NCBI GenBank assembly: GCA_036365145.1
Contig: JAEOAD010000029.1
Span: forward strand, 22,553,001 to 22,617,000
Direction of reading: 5' to 3'
DNA: 64,000 nucleotides
Source: Orientallactaga sibirica
Taxonomy: Eukaryota > Chordata > Mammalia > Rodentia > Dipodidae
The notes beneath the pieces are model-generated. The model saw nothing but the letters and a program-made list of their open reading frames with translations, was not told the DNA's origin and made no database searches. A program made the position numbers and the translations under genes. Positions within the stretch are counted from its first letter, which is position 1, and each line of letters begins with the position of its first letter. Positions 24,160 through 35,550 of this stretch are shown one piece after another.

Positions 24160-24350
24160 GTGATAGGCACAGGGCTTATGCACTGCTTGAAGTCTCTGAA
24201 TTCCAAACACATCATCTGTAAAGTGTAAACAGTAGACTTACTTTACAGGGTTCCTTTGATAAGTATTTAATATTTACAAAATAATAAGGATAGTATTTGC
24301 CTTACTTTAAGTGCTCACTAAAAGTTGGCTCTGATAATAATCATTCTTTG
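24160..24350 (+). mobile_element. MIR-like fragment
   Basis: 'aacacatcatctgtaaagtg', 'agacttactttacagggttc' and 'gctcactaaaagttggctct' follow the MIR 3' half. Confidence 0.5.
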
Positions 24351-25569
24351 ATAAAGCGGTCCCTTCTGACCACACACTGGGACAGTAAACTGCATAAAAA
24401 AGGACTGAACCTACTTTGAAAATTCTCCAAACTACTTTATCTTCCCTAAAATGTTGAAAATTGGGAATGTCATTAAGACAGAATATTTTGAGGCAGTTGG
24501 CATAAAGACAAACTAATTAATCAGGCAAATTCATCTCCAAAATTAAGTAAAACCAATATTTTTATATCCATGACAAAGGACATGTTTGTGTAATTCATCC
24601 CAACATTAATCAATTCAAAGTTAATTTCATTGACTGGCTTTATCTCCATGTAGGTAACAACCCTGGTTCTTAGTTTTGTCAAAGAACAAGACATTTTATA
24701 TAATCGTTGTTTTGCTTTATAATTACTCTCCTTTGAAGATGGTATGAATAGTCAGTTAAGAAGAATAGAGTCTGAATGAACTTCTCTACACCGTTTATCA
24801 TTAGACATCTAGTCAGGGAGGATGGGTGGAAACACAATTCAGATCAATCATCTTCGTAATTTATGTTCACACTACTGTCCTTTTTCTTTAGCAGAGAATA
24901 TGAGCAGGGTCCAGGATAGTAAAGAGCAAAGTTATCTTATGGAGCCTTGCTTATTTGTCTTTGAGGTCCATCCTGTGGTCCATGTGATTAACTTGAGCAG
25001 ACAGCTTCACTTCTGGAATCAGCCCACTTCAGCCTGTGTTTATATGATGACAGAATTCTAGATCTTAAGTTGGAAATAAGGGATGCATTCAGTGGTGGAG
25101 ATGATAGATGGTGGGACTTTCAACCACAAAGGGTAATAAATTGGTCAAAACTGTGAAGGAAGTAAAGTATGTTTGCAGCATTAGGTCTTCCTGCAAACAG
25201 CTCTTTCTGCTAATGGCCTTATTTTGTGTTTACTTTCAGAGAAAACCCTGAAATAATGTAAATTAATGCAAAAGATGTTAATGTGGATGGTGAACTTTTA
25301 GAACCTTCCTTCAACATTATGCTCTAATTCTAGTGATGCGAGTATTTCTTATTTCCTTTGTGTCCAGCCTACTGCTTCTCTATATTTGAGTTGGTTGGAG
25401 AAGGAATGGGAGCAGATGTTGTCAGTCTGGTAATACATGTATGTTATCTTGCCCTGTGCTCTTTAACATGGCATCTTTTAAGCTATTTCTTCACAGATTG
25501 ACATAGTTTATACTGCTCTGTGACAAACCCTTGTGTTCTTAACCTTAGTGATGGAATATGTTCCTTGAG

Positions 25570-25745
25570 GTCACATAGACTTGAGTTTTAAATATGGTCT
25601 TGGCAAAGCTTGGTGACTTTGGCATGACTCTCTTAATCTTTCTATGCCTCATCTCGTGTACGTATAAATGTGATATACATCTTTCTACCTCATAATGATG
25701 TCAGCAGAGCTGTGTTATAAAATGTGTCATTGTTGCATCTTAAGA
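25570..25745 (+). mobile_element. MIR-like fragment
   Basis: 'cttgagttttaaatatggtc', 'gactttggcatgactctctt' and 'aatctttctatgcctcatct' are in MIR order. Confidence 0.5.
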
Positions 25746-27179
25746 TTACCATTCATGGGAAAGCTAGCCAGATTATTTAATATTAAGAAGCTGAATAATC
25801 TTGGCAATTGTGGGTGTTTCTTCTTGAATTAATGCAGCAATAATTTCAATTGTCCAATTTACTTCATACCCTGACAATCATGAAATTCATAAAACTCACT
25901 CTTTAATACTTTATTTATTATCATGCTTTGAAATTAAATGAGTAGAATTGGTCATATTGAGTTTTGGCTCCTTTTATCATTATTTACAAATATTCTAGCA
26001 CTTCAAGCCTTCATTTTGAACTCTGTTCTATCCTTAAGAAATCGATATATGTTTGTCCAGATAGTCTACATACTTTAAAAAAGTACCTTAGTATATATGC
26101 CTAGAAATTTAGGTGGAAGAGCTTTTAGTATATTTGGATGGTTGATATTTTATATTAGTGACTTGCAATTTAATTTTAATTAAAGTTTATTACATTAATT
26201 ACAAAATGATCGACCATTTATAACAACAACTAGGCACATGGGCTGAAGGAGAGAGTCCTACTAGATTCCATTTCAGGTGCATCTAATTGGAGCCCCAATT
26301 CATCCAGATACAGAGTTGGTAAACCTTTGCTGGCCTAGCATGGGTAAATGGCACACTGTCTTCTATCTTGCTCCTGGTTATCACATTAAACAGACAGAAA
26401 AGCTGATTTCTCTCTTTTACCCTGGGGCCATGAAAATAATTTTTCTGACATTGCCTTAGTTTGAAAGAAAGAACTATTATGTATTATATATTTTATATTG
26501 AATTTGATTTTAATATAGCTACCCTCTACTTTTTCCCTAGCTAGAATTCCTTTAATGTGTTAGTATTTCAAACTGCTGAGTTATACTGATAAGACTTAAT
26601 TAAATGTTGAATTTTAATTTGATTAACTTGCAAATTTTGCAGTTTAATATCTACTGTTCATAGATAACCCTTTTTGTAAATTCCAGTTTCAGAAAATGTC
26701 AATTATGAATTTTTAAAAACCAAAAGCATCTTAAGAAAATTCAAGGAAAGCCTTTAGCTTATTGACAGCTACATAACCAGATGCAGATGTAATGACCTTT
26801 CACCCATGTCACAGTCCATTAAGTGTGTTATACAGGTTGAATACCCATCCAGTCAAAATAATATCTTCCTCACAGATATGCTTTGATGGAGCCAAATTTT
26901 TGTCATAATTGTATTCTTATAAAATGTTTGTATTTCTGTTGACTTCTTCTCTTGAATGATGTTGATGCAGTGAGTGGAAACATGCTCACGCAGTCCATGC
27001 AAGATACTTAATGAGCTTCCACTCGGAGCAGGATGTGAAGGTCTCTACCATTTGGAAACACACTGGGGAGCCAGGGATCGGGCAATATGAAAAATCAGTA
27101 ATAATCAGGAGAGTTTATGTTCAAGGGATGAATTGAACAGGGGAAGTTCAAGTGCTATTGTTGACAGAGAATTGTAAAC

Positions 27180-27535
27180 CTTTATTTATTTTCTCTTTCT
27201 GTGACTAAATGTGTGACAAGAAGCAATTTAAGGGAGGAAGAGCTTATGATGGCTTGCAGTTTTAAGGGGCACAGTCTATCGTGGTGAGGAAGACACTGTG
27301 GCAAGAACATGAAACAGCTTATCACATGTCACCCATTGTCAGGAAGCAGAGAACAATGCATGTTTGTGCTCAGCTGACTCTTGTTTTTAAATACAGTCTG
27401 AACTCAAGCCCATGGAATGGTGCCACCCACACTTAGGGTGTATCTACTTTTCTCAGATAAACTCACCAAGAAGCACTCTTGCAGGCAAGACCATTTTAAA
27501 TCACAGCATCCTTCAGTGCAGACATCTACCTTGTT
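27180..27535 (+). repeat. Medium-length interspersed repeat, family X copy 3
   Basis: 'tctgtgactaaatgtgtgac', 'aagaagcaatttaagggagg' and 'ggcacagtctatcgtggtga' have the same order as copies 1 and 2. Confidence 0.5.
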
Positions 27536-27702
27536 GGAGCAATGAATAGTACATTGTTCTCCCTCAGAAATGAGTGAAGAATCTGGAGTCTGCTAGTCAT
27601 CTTCCAAGTTTTTGCTTTTGTTTCTACAAAGACATATCTAACCAGTAGATTTAGTCATGGTTCCTGTGGACTTGTCTAAATATAACACGATTAGCTCTTT
27701 TA

Positions 27703-27923
27703 ATTTTTTTTTATATTTTTATTTATTCACAAGCAGAGAGTGATAGAAGAGAGACAAACAGGGAGAGAATGGGCATGCTAGGGCCTCCAGCCAGTTGCAA
27801 AGGAACTCCAGATGCATGAACCACTCAGTGCACCTGGTTTTACATGGGTCCTAAGGATTTGAACTCTGGTTGTTTGGGTTTGCAGGCAAGTACCTTTACT
27901 ACTAAGCCATCTTTCCAGCCCAT
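27703..27923 (-). mobile_element. Dip-like SINE with 14-bp target duplication
   Basis: A minus-strand copy with poly(T)/TTTATTTATT on the left. GATTAG[C/A]TCTTTTA at 27689-27702 and 27924-27937 flanks it with one mismatch. Confidence 0.92.
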
Positions 27924-28164
27924 GATTAGATCTTTTATATGAGAAGGCCAAATGAAGCTAGGATAGGGAATGCTTCAGAGATAAAAAGTAAATATTTAAT
28001 TTCTGTCAATCCAAGCCTATCAAAAATACAATGGAATTAACACAGTATGACAAATATGAATTCATGACAAACTTGTATATTATTCACTGTATAAAACTTC
28101 ATAAAAGTACTATAAGATGTTTTTTAAACTATATAATATTAAGTATTTTAACTATAGTATTTAC

Positions 28165-28176
28165 TCCAGTCTAGCT
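28165..28176. repeat. Left target-site duplication of the 3.8 kb L1
   Basis: tccagtctagct, identical to 32007-32018. Confidence 0.85.
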
Positions 28177-28178
28177 AT

Positions 28179-28221
<43 letters not shown>

Positions 28222-28935
28222 TTCTAGTTTTACATTCATGTTGGTGACTCCAGTAGCCTCCTCCCTGTCTTCCCCTCTCTGAAGGAACACCCTCATTGGG
28301 GAATGTGGGTCATGCATTATAGGGTGTTCAACAGTTCTGGGGGAGAGGCAAAGTCTGTGCATAATGACCCAACTTGTGGCTCTAACACTCTTTCCGCCCC
28401 CTCTTCTATGAATTTCCCTGGGCCACATTGGGATCATTTTAGTTCTCTGTGCTTCTGGATATCTGACTTAGTAGGAGCTGAGTGTTCTCTGTATTTATCT
28501 CCTTCATCCTTGTCCTGGTATCAGGTTCACCAAGAAAGCTATACTCTTGCCCATTTCCCTCATTACTCTATATGGTTTCAGCTGGGGCCCTGGTGAGGTG
28601 CGATAGGCTGATCCTCCCTTCAGGTTTGTCATCCATCTGAGAAAGAGAAGCAAATGTCTAACAGAGAGAGAGAAGTTAGTACTAGATAGATGGAATGGCC
28701 ATGGTTATTTTAGAGAGAATTTTATATGTGTAGGCTCTCTTCTAGCCCACAATTGGAGGGAGCTTGATATTGGAGAATGTGCTCATTTTTTGTACATGGT
28801 TTTGACTTATTTCCCAGTTCCAGCAATGAGTTCCATTCCACTGAGTGGATCTATGAGCCAAATCAAGAGGAGTTGGTTACCCATCATGGCTGTGTGCCAC
28901 CATTGCACTTGTTTGAGCATCATGTCAGGTTGTTT

Positions 28936-29107
28936 ACTGCTGGGTAGATTAGACTGCGAGTTGTTTGGACAGATGTTTGTCATTTTCCCCCAGTTGCTCA
29001 TGTAGCACCCTCTGGCACTAGACTGCTGGGTAGCTTAGACTGTGAGTTGTTTGGACAGATGTTTGTCATTTTCCCCCAGTTGTTCCTGTAGCACCCTCTA
29101 GCACTAG
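28936..29107 (-). repeat. 86-bp tandem duplication in the L1 3' UTR
   Basis: Two adjacent copies (28936-29021, 29022-29107) begin ACTGCTGGGTAG and differ at only a handful of positions. Confidence 0.9.
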
Positions 29108-29344
29108 ACTGGCTAACTGTCTGGGGACTGACCCTCTTCCAGATTCTGACCAGGTCTCTCCATGTTTCGTCCAAATAGCATATGATGTTTTCAGCAGCTG
29201 GGTCTTACCATTAACCTTTGGTGGTTCATCAAGAACTCTGACAGAAATCTTTTTTTTGGGAAACCTTGTAGGTCTCTCTGATCAACAGCTCATCATGAAA
29301 GTTAACTCCATGCTGGTACTGGGAGATTTAAGTAAGCGCCAAGG

Positions 29345-29460
29345 GAGGTGGAGGAAGAAAAAGATAGGTAACATAAAAGAGAAAAAGAGAATAGAGAGGA
29401 GAGGAGGAGGAGGACGGAGAGAGAGAGAAAGAGAGAAACAGGAAAAGATTAAGTTTATTT
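29345..29460 (+). repeat. Purine-rich tract in the L1 3' UTR
   Basis: Over 100 bases of mostly A and G (ggaggaagaaaaag, gaggaggaggacggagag) on the plus strand. A pyrimidine-rich tract on the same strand follows at about 29585-29655. The latter, purine-rich on the L1 sense strand, fits the polypurine tract known in rodent L1 3' UTRs. Confidence 0.7.
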
Positions 29461-32006
29461 TCATGATGTCCTCTCCAGGTCCCTGTGGTACAGGTATCTC
29501 CTCTACCGGCCTGCTGAATGATCAATGTTTTAGCCTGTTGTTCAGAATATATGATTTTATGGTGCCATTTCCATTTGGGTCCCTATTTGTGTCCCCCACC
29601 TTTACCCTCCCTCCCCCCTTACTCTCCCCTCCCCTCCCATCTCACCCTCCCTATTGTCTGGTCCTCAAGGTACTTATTAGGTATGACAGCATCTTGGGAA
29701 GATTCAGGTTAGGAGCCACAGATGAATGAGACCATGCAATGATTATCTTTTTGTGATTGGGTGAGCTCACTGAGGATGATCTCTTCCATGTTCAACCTTT
29801 TTTTTTTTTTTTCAAATGTCATTGTTTCATCATTCCTTACTGCTGCATAGAATTACATAGTGTAGATATACCTCATCTTTGTTACCCATTCATCTAATGA
29901 TGAATCTGGGTTGATTCCAGCAATTAGCTATTATGAATTGAGCAGCTATAAACATGGTTGAGAAAATCTCTCTGATTTGAGGCTTGGAGCTTTTAGGGTA
30001 AATGCCCAGTAAGGGAATACCTGGATCTGTTGGTAGGTCTATAGTCATCTTTTTCAGGAATCTCCATTTTGCTTTCCATAGTGGTTGTACCATTTTATAT
30101 TCCCACCAACAGTGAAAGAGTGTTCCTATTTCTCCACAGCCTCGCCAGCATTTGTTTTCATTAGTTTTTTTTTTTTTTTTTTTGTAATATTAGCCATCCT
30201 TACCGGGGTAAGGTGGAATCTCATAGTTGTTTTAATTTGTATTTCCCTGACGATTAGGGATGTTGAAAATTTTCTTCAGTGTGTGTTTGCCATTTGTATT
30301 TCTTCCTCTAAGAACTCCCTGTACAGCTCTCTGCCCCATTTTATGAGTGGGTTGTTTGGCGATTTATTGTTTAGGCTTTGGAGGTCTTTGTAAATTCTAG
30401 AAATTAGGGCTCTGTCAGTTGTATTAGCTGGCAAAAATTTTCTCCCATTCTGTGGGTAATCTGTTGGCTTTGGTTATCATATATTTGTCAGTGAAGAAAC
30501 TTTTCAGCTTTATAAGATCCCAGTGGTTGAGTGATTGTTTAATTTCCTGAGCCTCTGAGGTTTTGTTCAGGAAGTCTTTTCCCACTTCTATGTAATGGAA
30601 GTTCCCTCCTATTTTTTCTTCCAATAGTAGCAGAGTTTCAGGTTTTATATTTAGTTCAGGTCTTTGATCCATTTGGACATGATTTGTGTGCATGGCGAGA
30701 TGTGTGGGTCGAGTTTCATTTTCCTACATATGGTTGTCCAGTTTGTCCAGCACCATTTGTTGAAGATGCTGTCTTTTTTCCAGTCTACACTGGTAGAGCT
30801 TTTGTCAAATATCAAGTAGCTGTAGTTACTTGACCCAAAATCCAGGTCTTCTATTCTGTTCCATTGGTCTATATTCCTGTTTTTATGTCAGTATCATGTT
30901 GTTTTTAGTACTATACTATGCTATACTATGTAGTATAGCTTTACGTCAGGTATGGTGATGCCTCCAGAGGAGATTCTTTTGCTGAGGATGAGCTTGGATA
31001 TCCGAGGCCTTCTGCCCTACCATATGAATTTTGAGATCATTTTTTCTATCTTGGTGAAGAAAGACGTTGGAATTTTCATTGGTATTGCATTAAATCTATA
31101 TAATGCTTTTGGTAAGATTGCCATTTTCACAATGTTAATTCTGCCTATCCAGGAACATGGGAGGTCTTTCCATTTTCACAGGACCTCCTCAATTTCTTTC
31201 TTGAGTGTTTTTATGTTTTCACTGTATAGGTCTTTCACTTCCTTGGTTAATGTTATTCCAAGGTATTTTCTTTGTTGCTATTGAAAATGTGACAATGTTG
31301 CTTATTTCTTTTTTCTGTATCTTTGTCTTTTGCATACAGAAAGGCTACTGATTACTGTGCATTAATCTTATATCCTGATACTTTGCTGAAGGTGTTAATC
31401 ACCTTTAGGAGTTTTGAGATGGAGGTTCTTGTGTCACTTATGTATAGAATCATGTCATCTGCTAATAGGGATAACTTGACTTCTTCCTTTCCAATTTGTA
31501 TCCCTTTGATTTCTTTCTCCTATCTTATTGCTAGAGCTAGTACTTCTACCACTATTTTGAAGAACAGAGGAGAGAGTGGACACTTGCCTTGTTCCTGATC
31601 TCAATGGGAATTCCTTTAGTCTCTCCCCATGAAGCATTACTTGGGCTTTAGGGGCTTTATATATAGCCTTTATTATGTTAAGCAATGAACTGTCCATGCC
31701 TATTCTCTCCAATGTTCTGATCACGAAGTGATGTTATATTTTGTCAAAGGCCTTTTCTGCATCTATCGAAATGATCATGTGTATTTTGTGTTTAAGCTTG
31801 TTTATGTGGTGTATTACATTGACAGATTACCATATGTTGAACCACCCCTGTGTTCCAGGGATGAAGCCTACTTGATCAAGGTGGATAATTCTTTTGATGC
31901 ATTGTTGAATTCGGTTTGCAAGATTTTGTTCAGGATCTTTGTGTCTATGTTCATCAGGGAAATAGGCCTATAATTTTCTTTTCTTGTAGCATCTCTGCCT
32001 GGTTTT

Positions 32007-32018
32007 TCCAGTCTAGCT
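32007..32018. repeat. Right target-site duplication of the 3.8 kb L1
   Basis: tccagtctagct followed by ttaagcc. The TTT/AA junction fits L1 endonuclease cleavage, and the L1 match stops exactly here. Confidence 0.85.
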
Positions 32019-33293
32019 TTAAGCCTGATTGTAATTTATCAACACAGACCTATACTCTATGAAGTCACTTGTATGGTTCTATGAATTAGTGCCTCTGTAA
32101 GAAGAGGCAGTGGCTAGGTAGCCACTGGTTTAAGAATGCATTAATGCAAATGAGAAAAAGATGCCCTTTTTTAGTCTATGAAGCTTTAGCCCAAGAGTGC
32201 ATGGCTTGGTAGGTAGTTCTGTGATTTCAGCAACCTTTGCCCACTGGGCCATGAATCTTTGTACAAGTGTACATGACATATGGTGAAATGGATGTACACA
32301 GTGGTTACATGTGGTGGTAGGTATCTGTGTTCCTCCATCTTGTAAACTATGTAACATTAGGTATTGAATTAATCTCTCTGAGTCTAGATTCTACCCTTAT
32401 TAATGAAGACACTAGGATTACAGTGTTGAAATAGATTAAGTTATGTGATACATAAATTGTACCACACTTCTGTTACATGTCCACACACAAAAAAATCATG
32501 TTTATCTTTTACTAATATGTAGTCATATAGTCTCTGGACTCTTAAACCATTTCTCCCCCTGTCATTAAGTAGTATAATCAGTGTGTAAGTTAAGCAAAAC
32601 TAATGGCAAAGATGATTATAAAATAATATAAACACTAACACCATCCAGGTTTTCTTGCACTTCTACACTTTGAAAAAAAAATACCAACATACCAACATAC
32701 ATCTTGAATAACTTGTTCACTGAATAGTTGTTCACTGAAAAAAAAAAAAAAGAAAGAAAAACAGAAAAACTAGATTCCCCTAGTCATGCTCTCTTGGTCT
32801 CTTCTGAAGAACACATGAATGACAGAACCAGAGGAAGTATGGAAGTACCACCCACAGCTGTGAGTGTGGTTGTGGATGTCTGAAACCTTCCACTTGGACT
32901 GTGCTATGTGAATTCACTGTTATTTCTAGTAGTTATGTTCTATAAAGTATAAATGAATACTTAAATACTTAACCACTGCTACTAAGAGAAACATAGGGTT
33001 CCTGAGAATTGCAATTCATGTTTTCTTCAGTAATCCATGCAAAACCATGTTAAAAGGGTATTTCTATGTAAGTATCTTATTTTACATTGTTGATTCACTG
33101 ATCTCAAGACCAACAGCACTTATGCACATGTACACAATACTTATTTGTCACATGTATTTTCTCCACAAGGAATGTCACAGCCTCTTTGTGCTGAGAGCAC
33201 TTGACACTATGCTTAAGGATCATTTGAAACACTGAAATCACCAACAGAAAGATCAATTATACAAAAAAGGTGGTATTAAAAAACTACAAAAAT

Positions 33294-33436
33294 GGGCCAG
33301 TCATGGTGGCGCATTCGGGAGGCAGAGGTAGGAGGATCACTGTGAGTTCGAGGCCAGCCTGAGACTACATAGTGAATTCCAGGTCAGCCTGGACTAGAGT
33401 GAAACCCTACCTCAAGAAAACAAAAACAAAAAAGAA
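33294..33436 (+). mobile_element. B1 SINE with internal deletion
   Basis: GGGCCAGTCATGGTGGCGCA is joined directly to TTCGGGAGGCAGAGGTAGGA, so the usual CCTTTAATCCCAGCA is missing. The rest is intact, with an (AAAAC)n tail. Confidence 0.92.
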
Positions 33437-34518
33437 ACCTATAAAAACGGACACTTGTTTACAGCATGAGAGTCAAAAGAAGAAGGCCAAAAATTGCTTT
33501 TCTCAACTTTCTTTCTCAACTATGCATGTTGAGTGACTCAAATTTCTCATTTTTTTACCCCATCATTTGCAAATGACTGTCTATGTGCTTCTAATATTGA
33601 TTTGAGTTTACAAATATATTTTAGAAAGTCGGCAAATTTGCAAATGAAGAACCCGTGAATACTGAGAAAGAAGACTAATTCTTTCTCTTCTACATTCATT
33701 TACCCAGCAACTATTGCAAATCAACCCTTGCTGCCTACTTTCCAACAGTCTCAGTATCCCTAATCAGAAAATAAGAAGTCTTAAATATTGGGACATGAGA
33801 AATATTTTGAATACTGATGTAAAGCACAACATTCTTAGAGTTTTTTAGTATCTTGAATGCTTGGATTAGGAATGTTCTCCAAAATCTAACTACTTCCTGA
33901 AATCAGCATCATGGAGAAGGAATATAAGCCTCTATTTTCTCCAATGCCTCAGTGGACCCACAGGCTCTCCAGGGAGCCATGGTTGTCCAGGGTTTCATGG
34001 AGGAGGCAGAGCAGGGAAGGCAGGATTAGGTGGGATGTTATGTTTTACATTTTTCCGTGGATACCTTTACTTATAAAATCTATGTCCAACCCACTCTACT
34101 TGGATGCTCAGATATTATTTTAAATTCCTCTCTTTCCCAGCAACAGAAAGCCTTTTTTCCCTCTTATTTTCCCTTCTCTGAACAGATTTCAGTGTTGAAA
34201 GAAGAACATTCTTTCATCTGGTAAAAAAGTTTCCTGAGACCAAATATAAAAATTGTTAAGAATAGATTCTTTTGAAGAAACATATGTCATCAAAGAGACA
34301 GAGAAGCTACTGTCACTGTGTGCATGTGTTTGGATCTCTGTGTCTTCTATTCATGGGATGGGGATGGGGTGCTGGAGAAGCTGGTCAGCCTCGCTACATG
34401 CTTTCTGGAATGGCATGGCATTCCCATAAGCTCTGTCACACATAGGAGGCAGTGTTAACATACAGTATGTAATTTCTTTGTCACCATTAGTCACTCTTCT
34501 TTTCTGTAACCCACACAG

Positions 34519-34700
34519 GCCATCATGGCGCAACTACCACAGGAGGAGAAGGCAAAAATAGCTGAGCAGGTGGAGATATTCCACCAAGAGAAAAGCAAGC
34601 TGGATGCTGAGGTGGCCAAGTGGGATGACAGTGGCAATGATATCATTGTCCTGGCCAAACAGATGTGTATGATCATGATGGAAATGACAGACTTCACCAG
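34519..34700 (+). CDS. CTNNA2: CTNNA2 exon C: first helices of the actin-binding domain
   Basis: This 182-nt exon encodes 60 codons plus the first two bases of an Arg codon completed in exon D. It starts AIMAQLPQEEKAKIAEQVEI and ends with KQMCMIMMEMTDFT. With the final Arg of exon B it forms the RAIM motif; in alpha-E-catenin this motif (about 670-673) belongs to the small N-terminal helices that restrain actin binding. The segment QVEIFHQEKSKLDAEVAKW carries alpha-N residues (alpha-E has ASFQEEKSKL). SGNDIIVLAKQMCMIMMEMT is the near-invariant helix of the VH3/actin-binding bundle. The acceptor is cccacacag|GCC and the donor ACCAG|gtgagac. A 68-residue frame on the other strand over this exon is a shadow. 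Confidence 0.96.
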
Positions 34701-35309
34701 GTGAGACCCCGTGATAAGGACAGGAAGATTTTCTCATTAAACCCAGATGTGTAGCAGTGTGCATTAGCATGTAAAAGCCTGATTAAAAATTAAAATAATA
34801 CTTCAAATCAATATGTGTTTTATGAATGTCATGTATAAGTAAGTTATCTCCTGTTTGTCAAGAACAGATTCATTTTTGTAATTATTACTGTTTTAGTTAT
34901 CTATCAGAAGGCAGTCATAAAATCAAACCCCAAGGGTTGTGTGAGTCATCTGTGATCAGTGCTATTTTAAAATGTGTTTAAATATTATTCTGAAGATAAA
35001 GTGAATGATTTGTCCATTTCCTTTGGGAAAAATACTTGTCCATATGTGTATATTCATGTATGCATTTGATATAATACTAGCTCATGATCTAACATTAATT
35101 TTGCTGTTTATATCATACTAACATGCAAAGAATCAGTCACAATAATTTAGGATTACAGAATGTCAATAGCTAAATGAAACATTGTGTGAGTGTTCCTCCC
35201 TTTACCTGAACATCGCATCTCATAAATGAGAAGGCAGGCAGAATTTTGCCAGGTGCCTTTACTACAGATCATTACTGTTTCTTCCATTGCCTTTCATATC
35301 TTCTTGTTT

Positions 35310-35550
35310 TAAATGATTATTTTCAAGCAGAAAGAAAAGATGGAGAGGAGTGGGTAGGAGAAAAGAGTAGAAGAAAGGAGAGGAGAGGAGGGAGAGAATG
35401 ATTAGGCATGTCAGGGCCTCTTGGTATTGCATAGAAACTCCAGAATATACCACTTTGTGCATCTGGTTTTATGTGGGTACTAGAAAATTGAACCTGGCCA
35501 TAGGCTTTGCTTGCAAGTGCCTTTAATCACTGAATCATCTCCCCCACCCA
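35310..35550 (-). mobile_element. Dip-like SINE, diverged, with long purine tract
   Basis: A minus-strand copy whose CT-rich tract has grown into about 60 bases of GGAGAGG-type purines on the plus strand. The head is eroded (ATGATTCAGTGATTAAAGGC). Confidence 0.75.

Larger units (their letters stand above)
28177..32006 (-). mobile_element. 5'-truncated L1 antisense to CTNNA2, 3.8 kb
   Basis: It starts on the left with an (ATTT)n tail (28177-28223), then the 3' UTR, then antisense ORF2 from about 29700 to 32006. Reverse-strand pieces such as [20 protein letters not shown] and SLNHWDLIKLKSFFTDKYM are ORF2 C-terminal, and AIYKAPKAQVMLHGERL with LRSGTRQ lies in the reverse transcriptase region. 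Frameshifts and stops break ORF2; no open stretch exceeds about 90 codons. The 5' end, with ORF1 and the promoter, is missing. TCCAGTCTAGCT flanks it at 28165-28176 and 32007-32018. Being antisense, it cannot supply exons to CTNNA2 in its own frame. Confidence 0.93.
21711..34518 (+). other. CTNNA2: CTNNA2 intron B-C, 12.8 kb
   Basis: This intron runs from gtgagtg to the acceptor taacccacacag. It holds an (ATT)n tract, a decayed sense L1 end (22620-23480), a B1-like plus ID-like pair (23625-23825), Dip-like SINEs (23880-24123, 27703-27923), MIR-like traces (24160-24350, 25570-25745), a medium-length repeat (27180-27535), the 3.8 kb antisense L1 (28177-32006) and a B1 (33294-33436). I recognise nothing in 24370-25560, 25750-27170, 32020-33290 or 33440-34518. 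Confidence 0.85.

Noticed and set aside
29256..29729. 157-codon plus-strand frame with an Arg/Glu-rich stretch
   Set aside because: It lies antisense in the L1 3' UTR and depends on the purine-rich low-complexity tract.
30085..31973. Several plus-strand frames of 80-110 codons
   Set aside because: They are antisense shadows of L1 ORF2, which runs on the minus strand here.
34491..34770. Minus-strand frames of 68 and 78 codons
   Set aside because: They are shadows opposite CTNNA2 exon C.
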